From Actinomyces sp. (GTDB taxonomy: Bacteria > Actinomycetota > Actinomycetes > Actinomycetales > Actinomycetaceae), in the NCBI RefSeq assembly GCF_030524025.1, contig NZ_JAUNHI010000008.1, positions 1 to 64,000 of the forward strand: DNA of 64,000 nucleotides. The letters are read 5' to 3'. The position numbers were made by a program, and so were the translations under genes. Positions 16,797 to 26,177 of this stretch are shown one piece after another. Numbering within the stretch: position 1 is the first letter of the stretch; every line of letters starts with the position of its first letter. The notes below the pieces were generated by a model, which was not told the origin of the DNA, did not search any database, and worked only from the letters and a program-made list of their open reading frames with translations.

Positions 16797-17165
16797 CTAC
16801 CGCCTGGCCAGGTGGCCACCGGGCTCGATGCCCAGCCGGGCGGCCTGTCCGGCAGGCAGTTCGACGACGGCCGCGGCCCTCAGCCGCGGCAGACCGACAC
16901 GTCCTGGAGGCATGCTCCGCACGGACAGCACCCGCCCAGTCCTCGTCACGTGAACGACGTCAATCGTGTACCTCATGCCCACGCAGTGCACCGAGCTGCA
17001 CCGGGTGATCCACAGCGCACCGTCGAGGTCGTCCGTGCCGAGCAGCCCGATCCGCCGCTCACGCCTCCGGTCGGCCACCCACAGAGGAACACCACTGTCG
17101 ACCCCGTTGACAACGAGTGTCTGTCCTGCCTGCCCTTCAGCCCACACGGGGGCGTTCCTCGCCAT
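16797..17165 (-). CDS. DUF192 family protein
   Basis: A 122-residue protein of the DUF192 family (small beta-barrel, function unknown). Typical blocks are RRIGLLGTDDLDGALWI, the Cys/His region TRCSSVHCVGMRYTIDVVHV and the C-terminal AVVELPAGQAARLGIEPG. Many relatives have a signal peptide; none is obvious here. The ATG at 17165 is preferred because TACTCT (17178-17173) lies 7 nt upstream with no ribosome binding site, as in other leaderless genes of this window. It is convergent with the hydrolase gene, with 43 bp between them. Confidence 0.75.
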   Translation of the reverse strand: MARNAPVWAEGQAGQTLVVNGVDSGVPLWVADRRRERRIGLLGTDDLDGALWITRCSSVHCVGMRYTIDVVHVTRTGRVLSVRSMPPGRVGLPRLRAAAVVELPAGQAARLGIEPGGHLARR

Positions 17166-17299
17166 ACGGAGCAGAGTAGGTCGACTCCCAGAAGGAGCGG
17201 CAAGGGGCATGCGGCCCTAGACAAGGGACTGGAGCGTCACGTGCCTGACCAGGCGACCCACCCGGACCGCGGCCGCAACCGGCAGGGCCGGCTTGCCGC

Positions 17300-17428
17300 G
17301 TTGACGACGCCCATCTTGAGGCGCTCCGGCACTTCGTGACGGTCATCAACGACCGCCCCCGCCTGGACCGCCTCATGAGCGCGACCAGCGTCGAGGAACT
17401 CCAGAGCGTCCTCCGCCAGGAGATCTGA
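17300..17428 (+). pseudogene. Remnant of a PTS EIIA gene (ascorbate/fructose type), C-terminal end only
   Basis: Reading the frame that ends at the TGA at 17426-17428 gives DDAHLEALRHFVTVIND followed by a final helix ending LQSVLRQEI. This is the conserved C-terminus of a PTS EIIA domain of the UlaC/mannitol-fructose class. No upstream coding sequence in the frame matches the phosphorylated-His part, and no start is usable, so about the first two thirds are lost. It is followed directly by an EIIB remnant, the EIIA-EIIB order seen in ascorbate-type PTS operons. Confidence 0.7.
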
Positions 17429-17507
17429 GCCGCATGCGCCCCTCCGGCGGGCCCGCGGCGGGCCCCGGGACCACACTTCGCACCCCCACGACACAGGAGC
17501 GCCCGAC

Positions 17508-17756
17508 ATGACCAAGAGACTCGACATCTCCTTCATCTGCGGAGCAGGCCTCGGTTCCAGCCTCGCCTGCCAGATGGAGGCCGAGGAGGTCCTCCACCAG
17601 GCAGGCGTCCGCGCCGACATCATCGTCTCGGCGGAGAACTTCAAGCCCACCATCGAGAAGTACGAGCTCGACCCGTCGATCACCGTCGTCGACCGCGCTG
17701 CCACGGCACTGGCCACCTCGACGGCCGGGGCAACAACCTCACCCGTCAACCCCTGA
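17508..17756 (+). pseudogene. Truncated PTS EIIB (UlaB-like)
   Basis: An open frame of 82 residues begins MTKRLDISFICGAGLGSSLACQ, the phospho-cysteine loop (Cys11) and following helix of the lactose/cellobiose/ascorbate EIIB fold. It then runs VRADIIVSAENFKPTIEKYE, where about a dozen residues seem missing relative to the usual fold. After SITVV the sequence turns into the antisense of a PfkB remnant. The real C-terminus is gone, and no EIIC gene is present. The frame is open and has a plausible ribosome binding site (GGAG), so a short protein could be made, but it would be unlikely to work. Confidence 0.65.
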
Positions 17757-18103
17757 CGGTGGGTCCCCGCAAGAGCCCACGCCAACGCGCCGTGGAAGAC
17801 GTCCCCGGCGCCCAGGGTGTCGACCGGGTCGACGGCAGGCGGGAGGACCTCACCGCTGCTGGGCTCCGGGGCAGCACCGCACCACCAGCGCACCCTCTCA
17901 GGCCCGCGGGTCAGCACAACAGCCGCCACCCCACGCTCCCGCAGCCACCGCATGACGTCGTCGGGCTCCGTGAGCGGGCCCTGGGGCCCCGGTGGGAAGA
18001 ACCGCGCCGAAGGCGCGACGAGGTCGCACACCCCCCGCAGATCTGCAGCAGTGTCCTTCCACGAGCCCGCAGAACAATCCGGTGTGGACGGCGCCATCAG
18101 CAT
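17690..18103 (-). pseudogene. C-terminal fragment of a PfkB-family sugar kinase
   Basis: The minus strand encodes AGSWK, CDLVAPSARFFPPG, GVAAVVLTRGPERVRWW and the PfkB signature DTLGAGDVFHGALAWALAG, which includes the catalytic Asp of the GAGD motif. These belong to the second half of a ribokinase/PfkB fold. The N-terminal half is absent, and the 3' end fuses into the EIIB remnant on the other strand. With the EIIA and EIIB pieces it marks a collapsed sugar-uptake locus. Confidence 0.7.
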
Positions 18104-18252
18104 GCGAGTGCTCGCTCATGCCCCTATCCAAGCGCACGGTCCCGCCCCGGGCGAGATCAGCGTCGAACCGGCCTGCCCGCATCATCACCGGAAACATGAC
18201 CTGACGCGCCCGGAGCCACTCCCCCGGGCGGATGGGGGACAATGGGCCGCCT

Positions 18253-21200
18253 ATGGACACCGCCGAGAGCCCCGAGGACATGCCGCTGCCCGCCGTTGCC
18301 GGCGGGCTCGACGACGCTCCCGTCGAGGAGCCCGCCGACTCGGCCTCCGGCCGACGGCCCCATCGCGAGAACCGGCCCGGTGGCGGTCACGGCCGGGCGG
18401 AGCACGACGAGAACCGTACCGGTCGCAGGGCGCGGCGTGGTGACCCCGGCGGCCGGCGGAACCCGGGCGGGCAACACCGCCCGGCCCGGCCCCGACGCCG
18501 GCAGTGGACCGGCTACACCACCGAGCAGCTGGCTGCGCGCGCAGCCAGTGTCCCGGCCATCGTCTACCCCGAGGAGCTGCCCGTCTCGGCCCGCCGCGCG
18601 GAGATCGCGACAGCCATCAGCGACCACCAGGTCGTCATCGTCGCCGGGGAGACCGGCAGCGGCAAGACCACCCAGCTGCCCAAGATCTGCCTCGAGCTCG
18701 GCCGGGGCGTGGCCGGTATGATCGGGCACACCCAGCCCCGGCGCATCGCGGCGCGCTCGGTGGCCGAGCGCATCGCCCACGAGCTGGGCACCCCCATCGG
18801 ACGCGACGGCGTCGTGGGCTACCAGGTGCGTTTCACCGAGGAGACCGGCCCGGCCACCCTCGTCAAGCTGATGACCGACGGCATCCTGCTGGCCGAGATC
18901 CAGTCCGACCCGATGCTGCGCCGCTACGACACGATCATTGTCGACGAGGCCCACGAGCGCAGCCTCACCATCGACTTCATCCTGGGCTACCTCGCGCGTC
19001 TCCTGCCCGACCGCCCCGACCTCAAGGTCATCATCACCTCGGCGACCATCGACTCGGCCCGCTTCGCCGAGCACTTCGGGCGGATACTCACTCCTCAGGG
19101 CGGATCCGGGCCGCAGTCGGACGGTGACGGCGTCCCCGGTGCCGACGGCCCTCACAACCGTGAGCAGGCCGGCCCCACGGCGGTGGTCCCCGCCCCCGTC
19201 ATCGAGGTCTCGGGACGCACCTATCCGGTCGAGATCCGCTACCGGCCCCTGCTCGTCCAGGACGAGGAGGACACCGGCGACGGGGGCACGGCGGGCGAGC
19301 GCCCGGCCGAGGAGGACCGCGACCAGGTCACCGGGATCCTCGAGGCCGTCGATGAGCTCATCGCCACCGGCCCTGGCGACATCCTCGTGTTCCTGGCCGG
19401 CGAGCGCGACATCCGCGACACCGAGGCGGCCCTGATCGACCACCTCGGGCCCCGCTACACCCCCGACGGACGCAGCCGCACCCCCGGGGCGGTCGAGGTC
19501 GTGCCCCTCTACTCGCGCCTGAGCGCCGCCGAGCAGCACCGCGTCTTCGAGGCCCACTCCACCCGCAGGATCGTCCTGGCCACGAACGTGGCCGAGACCT
19601 CCCTGACCGTCCCCGGCATCCACTACGTCGTCGACCCCGGCCTGGCACGCATCTCCCGGTACTCCAACCGCACGAAGGTCCAGCGCCTGCCCATCGAGGC
19701 GGTCAGCCAGGCCAGCGCCAACCAGCGGTCGGGGCGCTGCGGGCGCGTGGCCGACGGCGTGGCCATCCGCCTGTACTCCGAGGCCGACTTCCTGGCGCGG
19801 CCCCAGTACACCGAGCCGGAGATCCTGCGCACCTCCCTGGCCAGCGTCATCCTCCAGATGGCGGCGCTGGGCCTGGGAGCGGTCCAGGACTTCCCCTTCC
19901 TCGACGCCCCCGACCCCCGGGCCGTGCGCGACGGGATCCAGCTGCTCACCGAGATCGGCGCCATCGAGCCGCCCGGCCCCGCGGGCGGCTCCCCGTCCAG
20001 GCAGGGCCGGGGGACGCCCGGCGGCCGGGGCGACCGGGGCTCGGGGTCCGGGGCGCCGGCCCCATCGTCCCGGGGGCCACGGCTGACCGCCGTCGGGCGC
20101 CGGCTGGCGCGCCTGCCCATCGACCCGCGCCTGGGGCGGATGCTCCTGGAGGCCGGTGATCTGGGCTGCGCCGGCGAGGTCATGGTCATCGTGGCGGCCC
20201 TGTCGATCCAGGACGTGCGCGAGCGGCCCGCCGAGCGCCAGGAGGCCGCCGACGCCATGCACCGGCGCTTCGCCGACCGCACGAGCGACTTCCTCACCTA
20301 CCTCAACCTGTGGCGCTACCTGCGCACCCAGAGCCGTGAGCTGTCCGGCTCGGCCTTCCGGCGCATGTGCCGCGCCGAGTTCCTCCACTACCTGCGGGTG
20401 CGCGAGTGGCTCGATGTCCACACCCAGCTGCGCCAGCTCGCCCGCCCCCTGGGGCTGGACGCGGCGCCCGTCGAGCTGCCCACCGCCCGCGCCATCCGCG
20501 CCGCCCGGGCGGCCCTGGAGCCCGGCAGCCACGAGGCGCAGATCGCCCATGGGGATGTCGCGGCCGCCGTCGTGGCCCTGGGCCGGTCGGCCGACACCCC
20601 CGACGCCGACTCCATCCACCGCTCCCTGCTCGTGGGCCTGCTGTCCAATGTCGGCCACTGGGACGAGCGCCGCCGGGAGTACGCCGGGGCGCGGGGCACC
20701 CGGTTCACGATCTGGCCCGGTTCGGGGCTGCGCCGCACGACCTATGACTGGGTCATGACCGCCGAGCTCGTCGAGACCAGCCGCCTGTTCGCGCGCACGG
20801 TGGCCAAGGTCGACCCCGGTTGGGTCGAGGAGGCCGCCGAGCGAGCCGGCCTGGCCAAGCACGTCGTCTCCGACCCCTACTGGTCGACCCGCCACGGCGC
20901 CGCCATGGTCCATGAGAAGGTGCTGCTCTACGGGATGACGCTGGTCGCCGACCGCCCGGTGACGCTGGCCTCGGTGGGCACCCCGGCCGCCCGCGAGGTG
21001 GCCCGGGAGATGTTCATCCGCTCGGGCCTGGTCGAGGGCGGTTGGCACGCCCGCCACGGCTTCGTCGAGCGCAACCGGGCCCTGCTCGAGGAGCTGGCCG
21101 ATGTCGAGCGCCGACGGCGGACCCGCGGGCTGCTGGCCGACGACGAGGCACTGTTCCGCTTCTACGACGACCGCCTGCCCGAGGAGGTCACCGGGGCCGC

Positions 21201-23025
21201 GGACTTCGACGCCTGGTGGCGGCGCGAGCGCTCCCGCCGCCCCGAGCTGCTCGACTTCACCCGCGAGCTGCTCCTGCCCGAGGGGGAGGACACGAGCGGT
21301 TTCCCCGACGCCTGGGTCCAGGGGGACCTGACCCTGCCCCTGTCCTACCTCTTCGAGCCGGGCCGGGCCGAGGACGGCGTGACGGTCCAGGTCCCGGTCG
21401 AGGTCCTGGGCCGGGTCTCCCCCGAGGGCTTCGACTGGCTCGTGCCGGGGCTGCGGCCCGAGCTCGTCGTGGCCACCATCCGGGCCCTGCCCAAGCGGGT
21501 GCGCCGCCAGCTCGTGCCGGCCCCCGACGTCGGCGCACAGGTGTGGCGGGCCATCGTCGAGCAGGACCCGCGGGCCGCCGGGGCCCCGCCCGAGGCCGCC
21601 CCGGGCGCTCAGTCCGCCAGGGCGGCCGGCACGAGAGGCGCTGCCGGTCGTGAGGGCGACACGGCCCCGTCGACGTCCTTCCGCCACGCCTTCAGCCAGG
21701 CGGTGCACGGGCTGCGGCAGGTCGAGATCAGCGACGAGCACTGGTCCGAGGCCCGCGAGCGCCTGCCCGAGCACCTGCGCATCACCTTCGCCGCCCTCGA
21801 CGCCGAGGGTCGGGAGGTTGGCCGCAGCCCCGACCTCATCGACCTGCGCACGCGTCTGGCCCGCAGCACCGAGCAGGCCGTGCGTTCGGTGGTGCACGGG
21901 GCGGTGGCCCAGGCGATGGCCGAGGCCCAGCAGCGGGCCGGCCGCGGGAAACGCTCCCGGGCGGGGGACCGACGTAGCCGTGGACGCACCGGGGCCTCCA
22001 CGGCGCAGATACCCCCGGGCGCGCCGGGTCGGGGCGGGCCTGGGGACAGCCCCGCCGACGCCGGTCGGGCGCAGGCAGGACAGGGACTGGCCGAGCGCAC
22101 CGGGCTGGAGGACTGGCCGGTCGGCGTGCCCGGCCTGAAGGCCCCCGACCGCTCCACCATCCCCCAGACCCTGGAGACCACGGGGACGGCCGGGCTCATC
22201 GTTCGCGGCTACCCGACCCTCGTGGCCGATGGGGCGCGCACCGCGTCCTTGACGATCCTGCCCGACGCCGCCGCCCAGGCCCGCGAGCACGGGGCCGGGG
22301 TGACTGCCCTGGCACTGGCCCGCACCTTCTTGCCCACCGGTCGCGTGACCAGCCGGTGGACGGCCACGGAGTCCCTCACCCTGGCGGCCGGCCCCTACCG
22401 CTCCACCGAGGCCCTTGTCGAGGACATGGAGCTGGCGGCCGCACGGGTCGTCGCCCGGGGCTGGGCCGCCCAGGAGGGCCGGGAACTGGGGTCGGTGCGC
22501 GAGCGCGTCGTCTTCGAGGAGCTCGTGGCGTATCTGCGCCAGCGGCTCGAGGACGAGGTCCACGCCGTCGCCCGCACGGTCGTCCGGGTGCTCCAGGCCC
22601 AGCGCGAGCTCGAGCGCACGGTGGCGGCGCACACCTCACTGGCCCTGCTGGGCACGCTCCAGGAGGTGCGCGAGCAGGCCGCCGCGCTGGTCGGCAAGGG
22701 CTTCGTGGCCGCGACACCCGCCGAGCACCTGCCCCACCTGCCGCGTTATCTCAACGCCCTGGCGATGCGCGTGGGCAAGGCGGAGGCCTCCCCCGCCCAG
22801 GACGCCGCACTGGCCCACCAGGTGCGCGAGGCAGTCGCCCTGGTCGAGCAGGCACGGGCGCGTGCGGCCGGCATGGAGCCCGACCCCGAGCGCGAGGCGG
22901 TCCTTGAGGAGGCCCGTTGGCTCGTCGAGGAGCTGCGGGTCAGCCTGTTCGCCCAGACCTTGGGCACGAGCAGGAAGGTGAGCCTCAAGCGGATCTCCCG
23001 GCTCGTGTCGACTGTGGGCCGGTAG
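18253..23025 (+). CDS. hrpA: ATP-dependent RNA helicase HrpA
   Basis: A 1590-residue DEAH-box helicase. Motif I GETGSGKTTQLPK is at about residues 132-144, motif Ia TQPRRIAARSVAER, motif II DEAH at 231-234, motif III SATI, and motif VI QRSGRCGR near 490. The helicase-associated and OB domains and the long HrpA-specific C-terminal region follow, the latter normally around 1300 residues in E. coli. Here it is enlarged by a charged N-terminal extension (about 85 residues) and Gly/Pro-rich insertions near 575-610 and 1230-1290. HrpA resolves stalled mRNA-ribosome complexes in E. coli. The ATG at 18253 is preferred over 18232 because GACAAT (18238-18243) precedes it. Confidence 0.92.
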   Translation: MDTAESPEDMPLPAVAGGLDDAPVEEPADSASGRRPHRENRPGGGHGRAEHDENRTGRRARRGDPGGRRNPGGQHRPARPRRRQWTGYTTEQLAARAASVPAIVYPEELPVSARRAEIATAISDHQVVIVAGETGSGKTTQLPKICLELGRGVAGMIGHTQPRRIAARSVAERIAHELGTPIGRDGVVGYQVRFTEETGPATLVKLMTDGILLAEIQSDPMLRRYDTIIVDEAHERSLTIDFILGYLARLLPDRPDLKVIITSATIDSARFAEHFGRILTPQGGSGPQSDGDGVPGADGPHNREQAGPTAVVPAPVIEVSGRTYPVEIRYRPLLVQDEEDTGDGGTAGERPAEEDRDQVTGILEAVDELIATGPGDILVFLAGERDIRDTEAALIDHLGPRYTPDGRSRTPGAVEVVPLYSRLSAAEQHRVFEAHSTRRIVLATNVAETSLTVPGIHYVVDPGLARISRYSNRTKVQRLPIEAVSQASANQRSGRCGRVADGVAIRLYSEADFLARPQYTEPEILRTSLASVILQMAALGLGAVQDFPFLDAPDPRAVRDGIQLLTEIGAIEPPGPAGGSPSRQGRGTPGGRGDRGSGSGAPAPSSRGPRLTAVGRRLARLPIDPRLGRMLLEAGDLGCAGEVMVIVAALSIQDVRERPAERQEAADAMHRRFADRTSDFLTYLNLWRYLRTQSRELSGSAFRRMCRAEFLHYLRVREWLDVHTQLRQLARPLGLDAAPVELPTARAIRAARAALEPGSHEAQIAHGDVAAAVVALGRSADTPDADSIHRSLLVGLLSNVGHWDERRREYAGARGTRFTIWPGSGLRRTTYDWVMTAELVETSRLFARTVAKVDPGWVEEAAERAGLAKHVVSDPYWSTRHGAAMVHEKVLLYGMTLVADRPVTLASVGTPAAREVAREMFIRSGLVEGGWHARHGFVERNRALLEELADVERRRRTRGLLADDEALFRFYDDRLPEEVTGAADFDAWWRRERSRRPELLDFTRELLLPEGEDTSGFPDAWVQGDLTLPLSYLFEPGRAEDGVTVQVPVEVLGRVSPEGFDWLVPGLRPELVVATIRALPKRVRRQLVPAPDVGAQVWRAIVEQDPRAAGAPPEAAPGAQSARAAGTRGAAGREGDTAPSTSFRHAFSQAVHGLRQVEISDEHWSEARERLPEHLRITFAALDAEGREVGRSPDLIDLRTRLARSTEQAVRSVVHGAVAQAMAEAQQRAGRGKRSRAGDRRSRGRTGASTAQIPPGAPGRGGPGDSPADAGRAQAGQGLAERTGLEDWPVGVPGLKAPDRSTIPQTLETTGTAGLIVRGYPTLVADGARTASLTILPDAAAQAREHGAGVTALALARTFLPTGRVTSRWTATESLTLAAGPYRSTEALVEDMELAAARVVARGWAAQEGRELGSVRERVVFEELVAYLRQRLEDEVHAVARTVVRVLQAQRELERTVAAHTSLALLGTLQEVREQAAALVGKGFVAATPAEHLPHLPRYLNALAMRVGKAEASPAQDAALAHQVREAVALVEQARARAAGMEPDPEREAVLEEARWLVEELRVSLFAQTLGTSRKVSLKRISRLVSTVGR

Positions 23026-23046
23026 CCCCGCGCATGCCCGTCCCGC

Positions 23047-24606
23047 TCACAGCACGGCGGACATGAGGCGGCACACGTTGTCGATGTAGCGCCGGTACCA
23101 GGGCTCGCCGGCCCACTCCTCGGCGGTCAGCTCGGTGGACACCGAGCGGTAGTAGTCGTCGTTGTCGCGCAGGAGGTCGTCAAGGTCCCCGCCGAAGGCG
23201 AGCAGCATCATCTCGTAGTTGAGCGCGAAGGACCGGAAGTCCATGTTGGCCGAGCCGATGACCCCGACCTCGCCGTCGACGGTCATGTACTTGGCGTGCA
23301 GGACCGCCGGTGCCGGATAACGGTAGATCCGCACGCCGGCGGCCAGCAGGGCGGTGTAGTAGGAGCGCTGGGCATGGTTGACGATGAACTGGTCGGACTC
23401 CTGCCCCACGAAGAGCTCGACGTCGACACCCTTGTACGCCGCCGACTGCATGGCCGACAGCAGCGCCTCGTCGGGAATGAAGTACGGGCTGGTGATCGAC
23501 ACCGTTCTCGTCGCGTTCTGGATGAGGGACAGGAACATCTTGAGGTTCGGCTCGGTGGGGTAGCCGGGGCCGGAGGGCACGAGCTGCATGGCGTTGACGA
23601 CCGCGCCGGGCCTGCCCGGCTGGGGCGCGGCGTCCCCGACCACCGGCCCCGGGCCCAGTGGGACGACGGGGACCTTACCGTTGATTCCCAGGGCCAGCTC
23701 CTTGGCGGCCTCCGGGGAGATCGAGGGGGCCACCGCCTCGAGGTCGAGGATCTCGCCGGACTCGAAGAACCAGTCCATGGCGAAGATCGCCTGGGCCTCG
23801 AGGACGACCTCGCCGGTGACCTCGATACTGAGGTCCACCCACTGACGGCCGGCACGGATATTGCGGCGCAGGTGGTAGCTCGGGTCGATGAGGTTGTGGG
23901 AGCCGACGAAGGCCCGCACGCCGTCGACGATGAGCACCTTGCGGTGGTTGCGCAGGTCCGGGCGCCGGAAGCGTCCTTTGAAGGGCAGCAGCGGCATCAT
24001 GAGCCGCCACTTGATGCCCGCGGCGTCGAGGCGCTTGCCGAACTGCTTCCAACCCGGGTACTTGCGCGAGCCGAGATGGTCGACCAGCAGCCGCACATCG
24101 ACCCCCCGGGCGGCGGCGCGCCGGAGCGCGTCGTAGAGGATGTCGGTCACCTCGTCCCAGCTCTGGATGTAGAACTCGACATGGACATGGTGCTCGGCGG
24201 CGTCGACCGCACGCGCCATGGCCTCGTAGGTGGCTGGGGACTCGGAGTGCAGCGCGATGACCTCCCCGGTCACGCAGGGCAGCCCGGTCAGGGTGCGGTT
24301 CATGCGCAGGACCGCGTCGAGCTGTGGGGAGGGATTGGCGCCCTCGGGCGCGTCGGGCAGGTCGCGGGTGTACTCGAGGGTGGCCTTGTTCGCCGCGACC
24401 TGCTGCTCGAAACGCTTGCCGTGTACCCACGGGCTTCCCAGGAACAGGTAGAGCGGCAGCCCCACGACCGGGATGAGGAAGATGAGCAGCAGCCATGCCG
24501 TGGACGACGAGGGCCGGCGGTTCTCCGGGACGACCCCCAGCGCCACGACCCTGATGACGACCTCCACGCCCAGCCAGATGTTAGCAATCGTCAGCTCCAG
24601 CGTCAT
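23047..24606 (-). CDS. cls: Cardiolipin synthase
   Basis: A 519-residue membrane-bound phospholipase-D-type enzyme that joins phosphatidylglycerol molecules (or PG with a CDP-lipid) into cardiolipin. Two N-terminal membrane helices (residues 5-25 and 38-58) precede two PLD domains. The first has HxKxxxxD as HRKVLIVD near residue 220, the second as HAKYMTVD near 435. The ending YRRYIDNVCRLMSAVL is typical. The start is set at MTLELTIANIW, where homology begins; longer in-frame versions add an Arg-rich stretch unlike the family. It is convergent with hrpA, with only 21 bp between. Confidence 0.9.
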   Translation of the reverse strand: MTLELTIANIWLGVEVVIRVVALGVVPENRRPSSSTAWLLLIFLIPVVGLPLYLFLGSPWVHGKRFEQQVAANKATLEYTRDLPDAPEGANPSPQLDAVLRMNRTLTGLPCVTGEVIALHSESPATYEAMARAVDAAEHHVHVEFYIQSWDEVTDILYDALRRAAARGVDVRLLVDHLGSRKYPGWKQFGKRLDAAGIKWRLMMPLLPFKGRFRRPDLRNHRKVLIVDGVRAFVGSHNLIDPSYHLRRNIRAGRQWVDLSIEVTGEVVLEAQAIFAMDWFFESGEILDLEAVAPSISPEAAKELALGINGKVPVVPLGPGPVVGDAAPQPGRPGAVVNAMQLVPSGPGYPTEPNLKMFLSLIQNATRTVSITSPYFIPDEALLSAMQSAAYKGVDVELFVGQESDQFIVNHAQRSYYTALLAAGVRIYRYPAPAVLHAKYMTVDGEVGVIGSANMDFRSFALNYEMMLLAFGGDLDDLLRDNDDYYRSVSTELTAEEWAGEPWYRRYIDNVCRLMSAVL

Positions 24607-25018
24607 GGTGCCATCCAACCATGCCTGGCCTTCCGGGCTGAGCCGCCGTGCCCGACGGTCCCGGGCACGGCGAAGGCCCGCCCCGGTATGGATCCACCGG
24701 GCCGGGCCCTTCGCGGCGAGGTCGCTCACCGGTTCCCATACCCGGGAGCGGGTCCTCCTTCGTCGGGCGCGAGTCCGCATTCCCTTGGCTGCGGGGTCTC
24801 ACTCAACGACTGCCCGTCATCAGCACTCCCCAGTACCTCGTGACTGCCGCCGTCCGACGGTACGAAGAACTATGCCGACAGGTCCTGGGAGAACACCACC
24901 AGAGGAACTGTGAACATCCTGGAAAACGGCTCAATAAGATCACAATGCGGTGACAAAGCGTCCTGGACGGTCCGGGTGGGCTGGTATCGGCAGTGCCGCA
25001 CCCTGGGGATGGATTAGC
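24607..25018. other. Intergenic region without a recognised gene
   Basis: An imperfect GC-rich hairpin (24667-24715, arms CGAAGGCCCG and CGGGCCCTTCG) could end transcription from the secreted-protein gene on the minus strand. The stretch 24780-24960 is noticeably less GC-rich and contains a short open frame on the plus strand (ending RNCEHPGKRLNKITMR) with no recognisable start or family. It may be a remnant. Confidence 0.4.
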
Positions 25019-26056
25019 TCAGGGAGAGGTGGACGGCGTCGGGTCGCCGAAGAAGGTGCGGAAGTAGCCGTAGAAGCTCCAGTTGCCCCAGCTCGTGCAG
25101 GAGTCGCCTCCCGAGGCCGCCTGCGCGTTGGGCTGGTAGGGGGTGTAGTTGTACAGGCTGGCCGTCGCCTGGTTGGCGATGGTCAGGTCGGTGGCGCCGC
25201 AGGCGGGCTCCGGGGAGTAGGCGATCGTGTTGGCCCTGCCGGCGACGACGTCGTACTCGCCGGGGTTGATGCGGTAGCGCTGGAACTGGGAGGCCGCCCC
25301 GTAGAGCTGCTGGAAGAAGCCGGCGTAGCGGGGGTCGCAGTCGGCACCGTCGGGGCAGGCGTAGCCGGCGGCCGCCTCGTAGTCACGCGCCGTCAGGCTG
25401 GAGCCGGAGGCGGTGAGCAGGCCCTGCTCCTTCTGGATGAGCACGAGGAGGACCTGGGGGCTGATATCGCAGCTCGCGGCGACCTCGGCGATGATCCGGG
25501 CGGCACTCTGGGAGTCGGCGCCGCTGTAGCCGCCGGGGCAGAAGACGGTCGGGTCGCGATCCTCGGTGTCGAAGGACGCCTGGGCCAGGCAGGGGGTCGA
25601 GTCGGCTCCCGTGCGGCATCCCGCGTTGACCTCCTCGATGAAGGAGGCGATCTCCTCCTCCCCCATCGTCGTGGAGTCGTAGAAGACCTCGTCGTCGATG
25701 AGCAGGGCGGGGTCGAAGCCCTCGGTGTCCAGCACGACCGGGGCCGGACCGTCGGCGGCAGCCGTGGTCGAGGCGGGGTCGGCGCCCGGTGGGCCGGCAG
25801 CCAGGAGGCCGAGGAGCACGGTGACGATGAAGGCCGCCGCTCCCAGTCCCAGGGCGCCGCCCAGCCCCGCCCGGGGGCCGCGCCGGCGGCCATTCCCGCG
25901 ACCGCGGGAGCCGGCGCGCGCCGAACGGTTGAGGCGCTGCCCGCGTGGGGCCGAGGGCCGGGTTGCCGGGCGCCTCGAGGCGGGCGCCGAGCGCGACGGC
26001 GCCGACCGGGGGGACGGCGTCGGGCGCGCGGCAGGGCGATGGGGCATCGGGCTCAT
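25019..26056 (-). CDS. Membrane-anchored extracellular protein, amidase/hemagglutinin-like
   Basis: A 345-residue protein with a 60-residue basic Pro/Arg/Ser-rich cytoplasmic tail and one membrane helix (about residues 64-87). The extracellular domain carries ISPQVLLVLIQKEQGLLT, YACPDGADCDPRYAGFFQQLYGAASQFQRY, and the ending CTSWGNWSFYGYFRTFFGDP. This block recurs in actinobacterial exported proteins, often annotated hemagglutinin or N-acetylmuramoyl-L-alanine amidase-associated, and its helix with a conserved Glu recalls lysozyme-like folds. Six or more Cys suggest disulfides. Function is inferred only as cell-envelope related. The start ATG gives a normal N-in topology; it diverges from the SprT gene by 121 bp. 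Confidence 0.65.
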   Translation of the reverse strand: MSPMPHRPAARPTPSPRSAPSRSAPASRRPATRPSAPRGQRLNRSARAGSRGRGNGRRRGPRAGLGGALGLGAAAFIVTVLLGLLAAGPPGADPASTTAAADGPAPVVLDTEGFDPALLIDDEVFYDSTTMGEEEIASFIEEVNAGCRTGADSTPCLAQASFDTEDRDPTVFCPGGYSGADSQSAARIIAEVAASCDISPQVLLVLIQKEQGLLTASGSSLTARDYEAAAGYACPDGADCDPRYAGFFQQLYGAASQFQRYRINPGEYDVVAGRANTIAYSPEPACGATDLTIANQATASLYNYTPYQPNAQAASGGDSCTSWGNWSFYGYFRTFFGDPTPSTSP

Positions 26057-26177
26057 GGTCGCACAGGCCCACGCCGGGACGTACCCGCCCGGTCGAACGA
26101 GCCGATCGGTGCGTGGAGGGGCATGTCGGCGGCCTGCCGCCGCATCCGGGGCCGGTGACAGGACGTAGGCTCGCGGC

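Noticed and set aside
18157..22632. A 1491-codon open frame on the minus strand opposite hrpA
   Set aside because: It is a by-product of GC-rich codon bias. It is antisense to a well-supported helicase gene, has low-complexity composition (Gly/Arg/Asp/His-rich) and no recognisable domain.
24648..24953. A 101-codon plus-strand frame between the cardiolipin synthase and secreted-protein genes
   Set aside because: It lacks a ribosome binding site, overlaps the probable hairpin and has no recognisable domain; kept only as part of the intergenic description.
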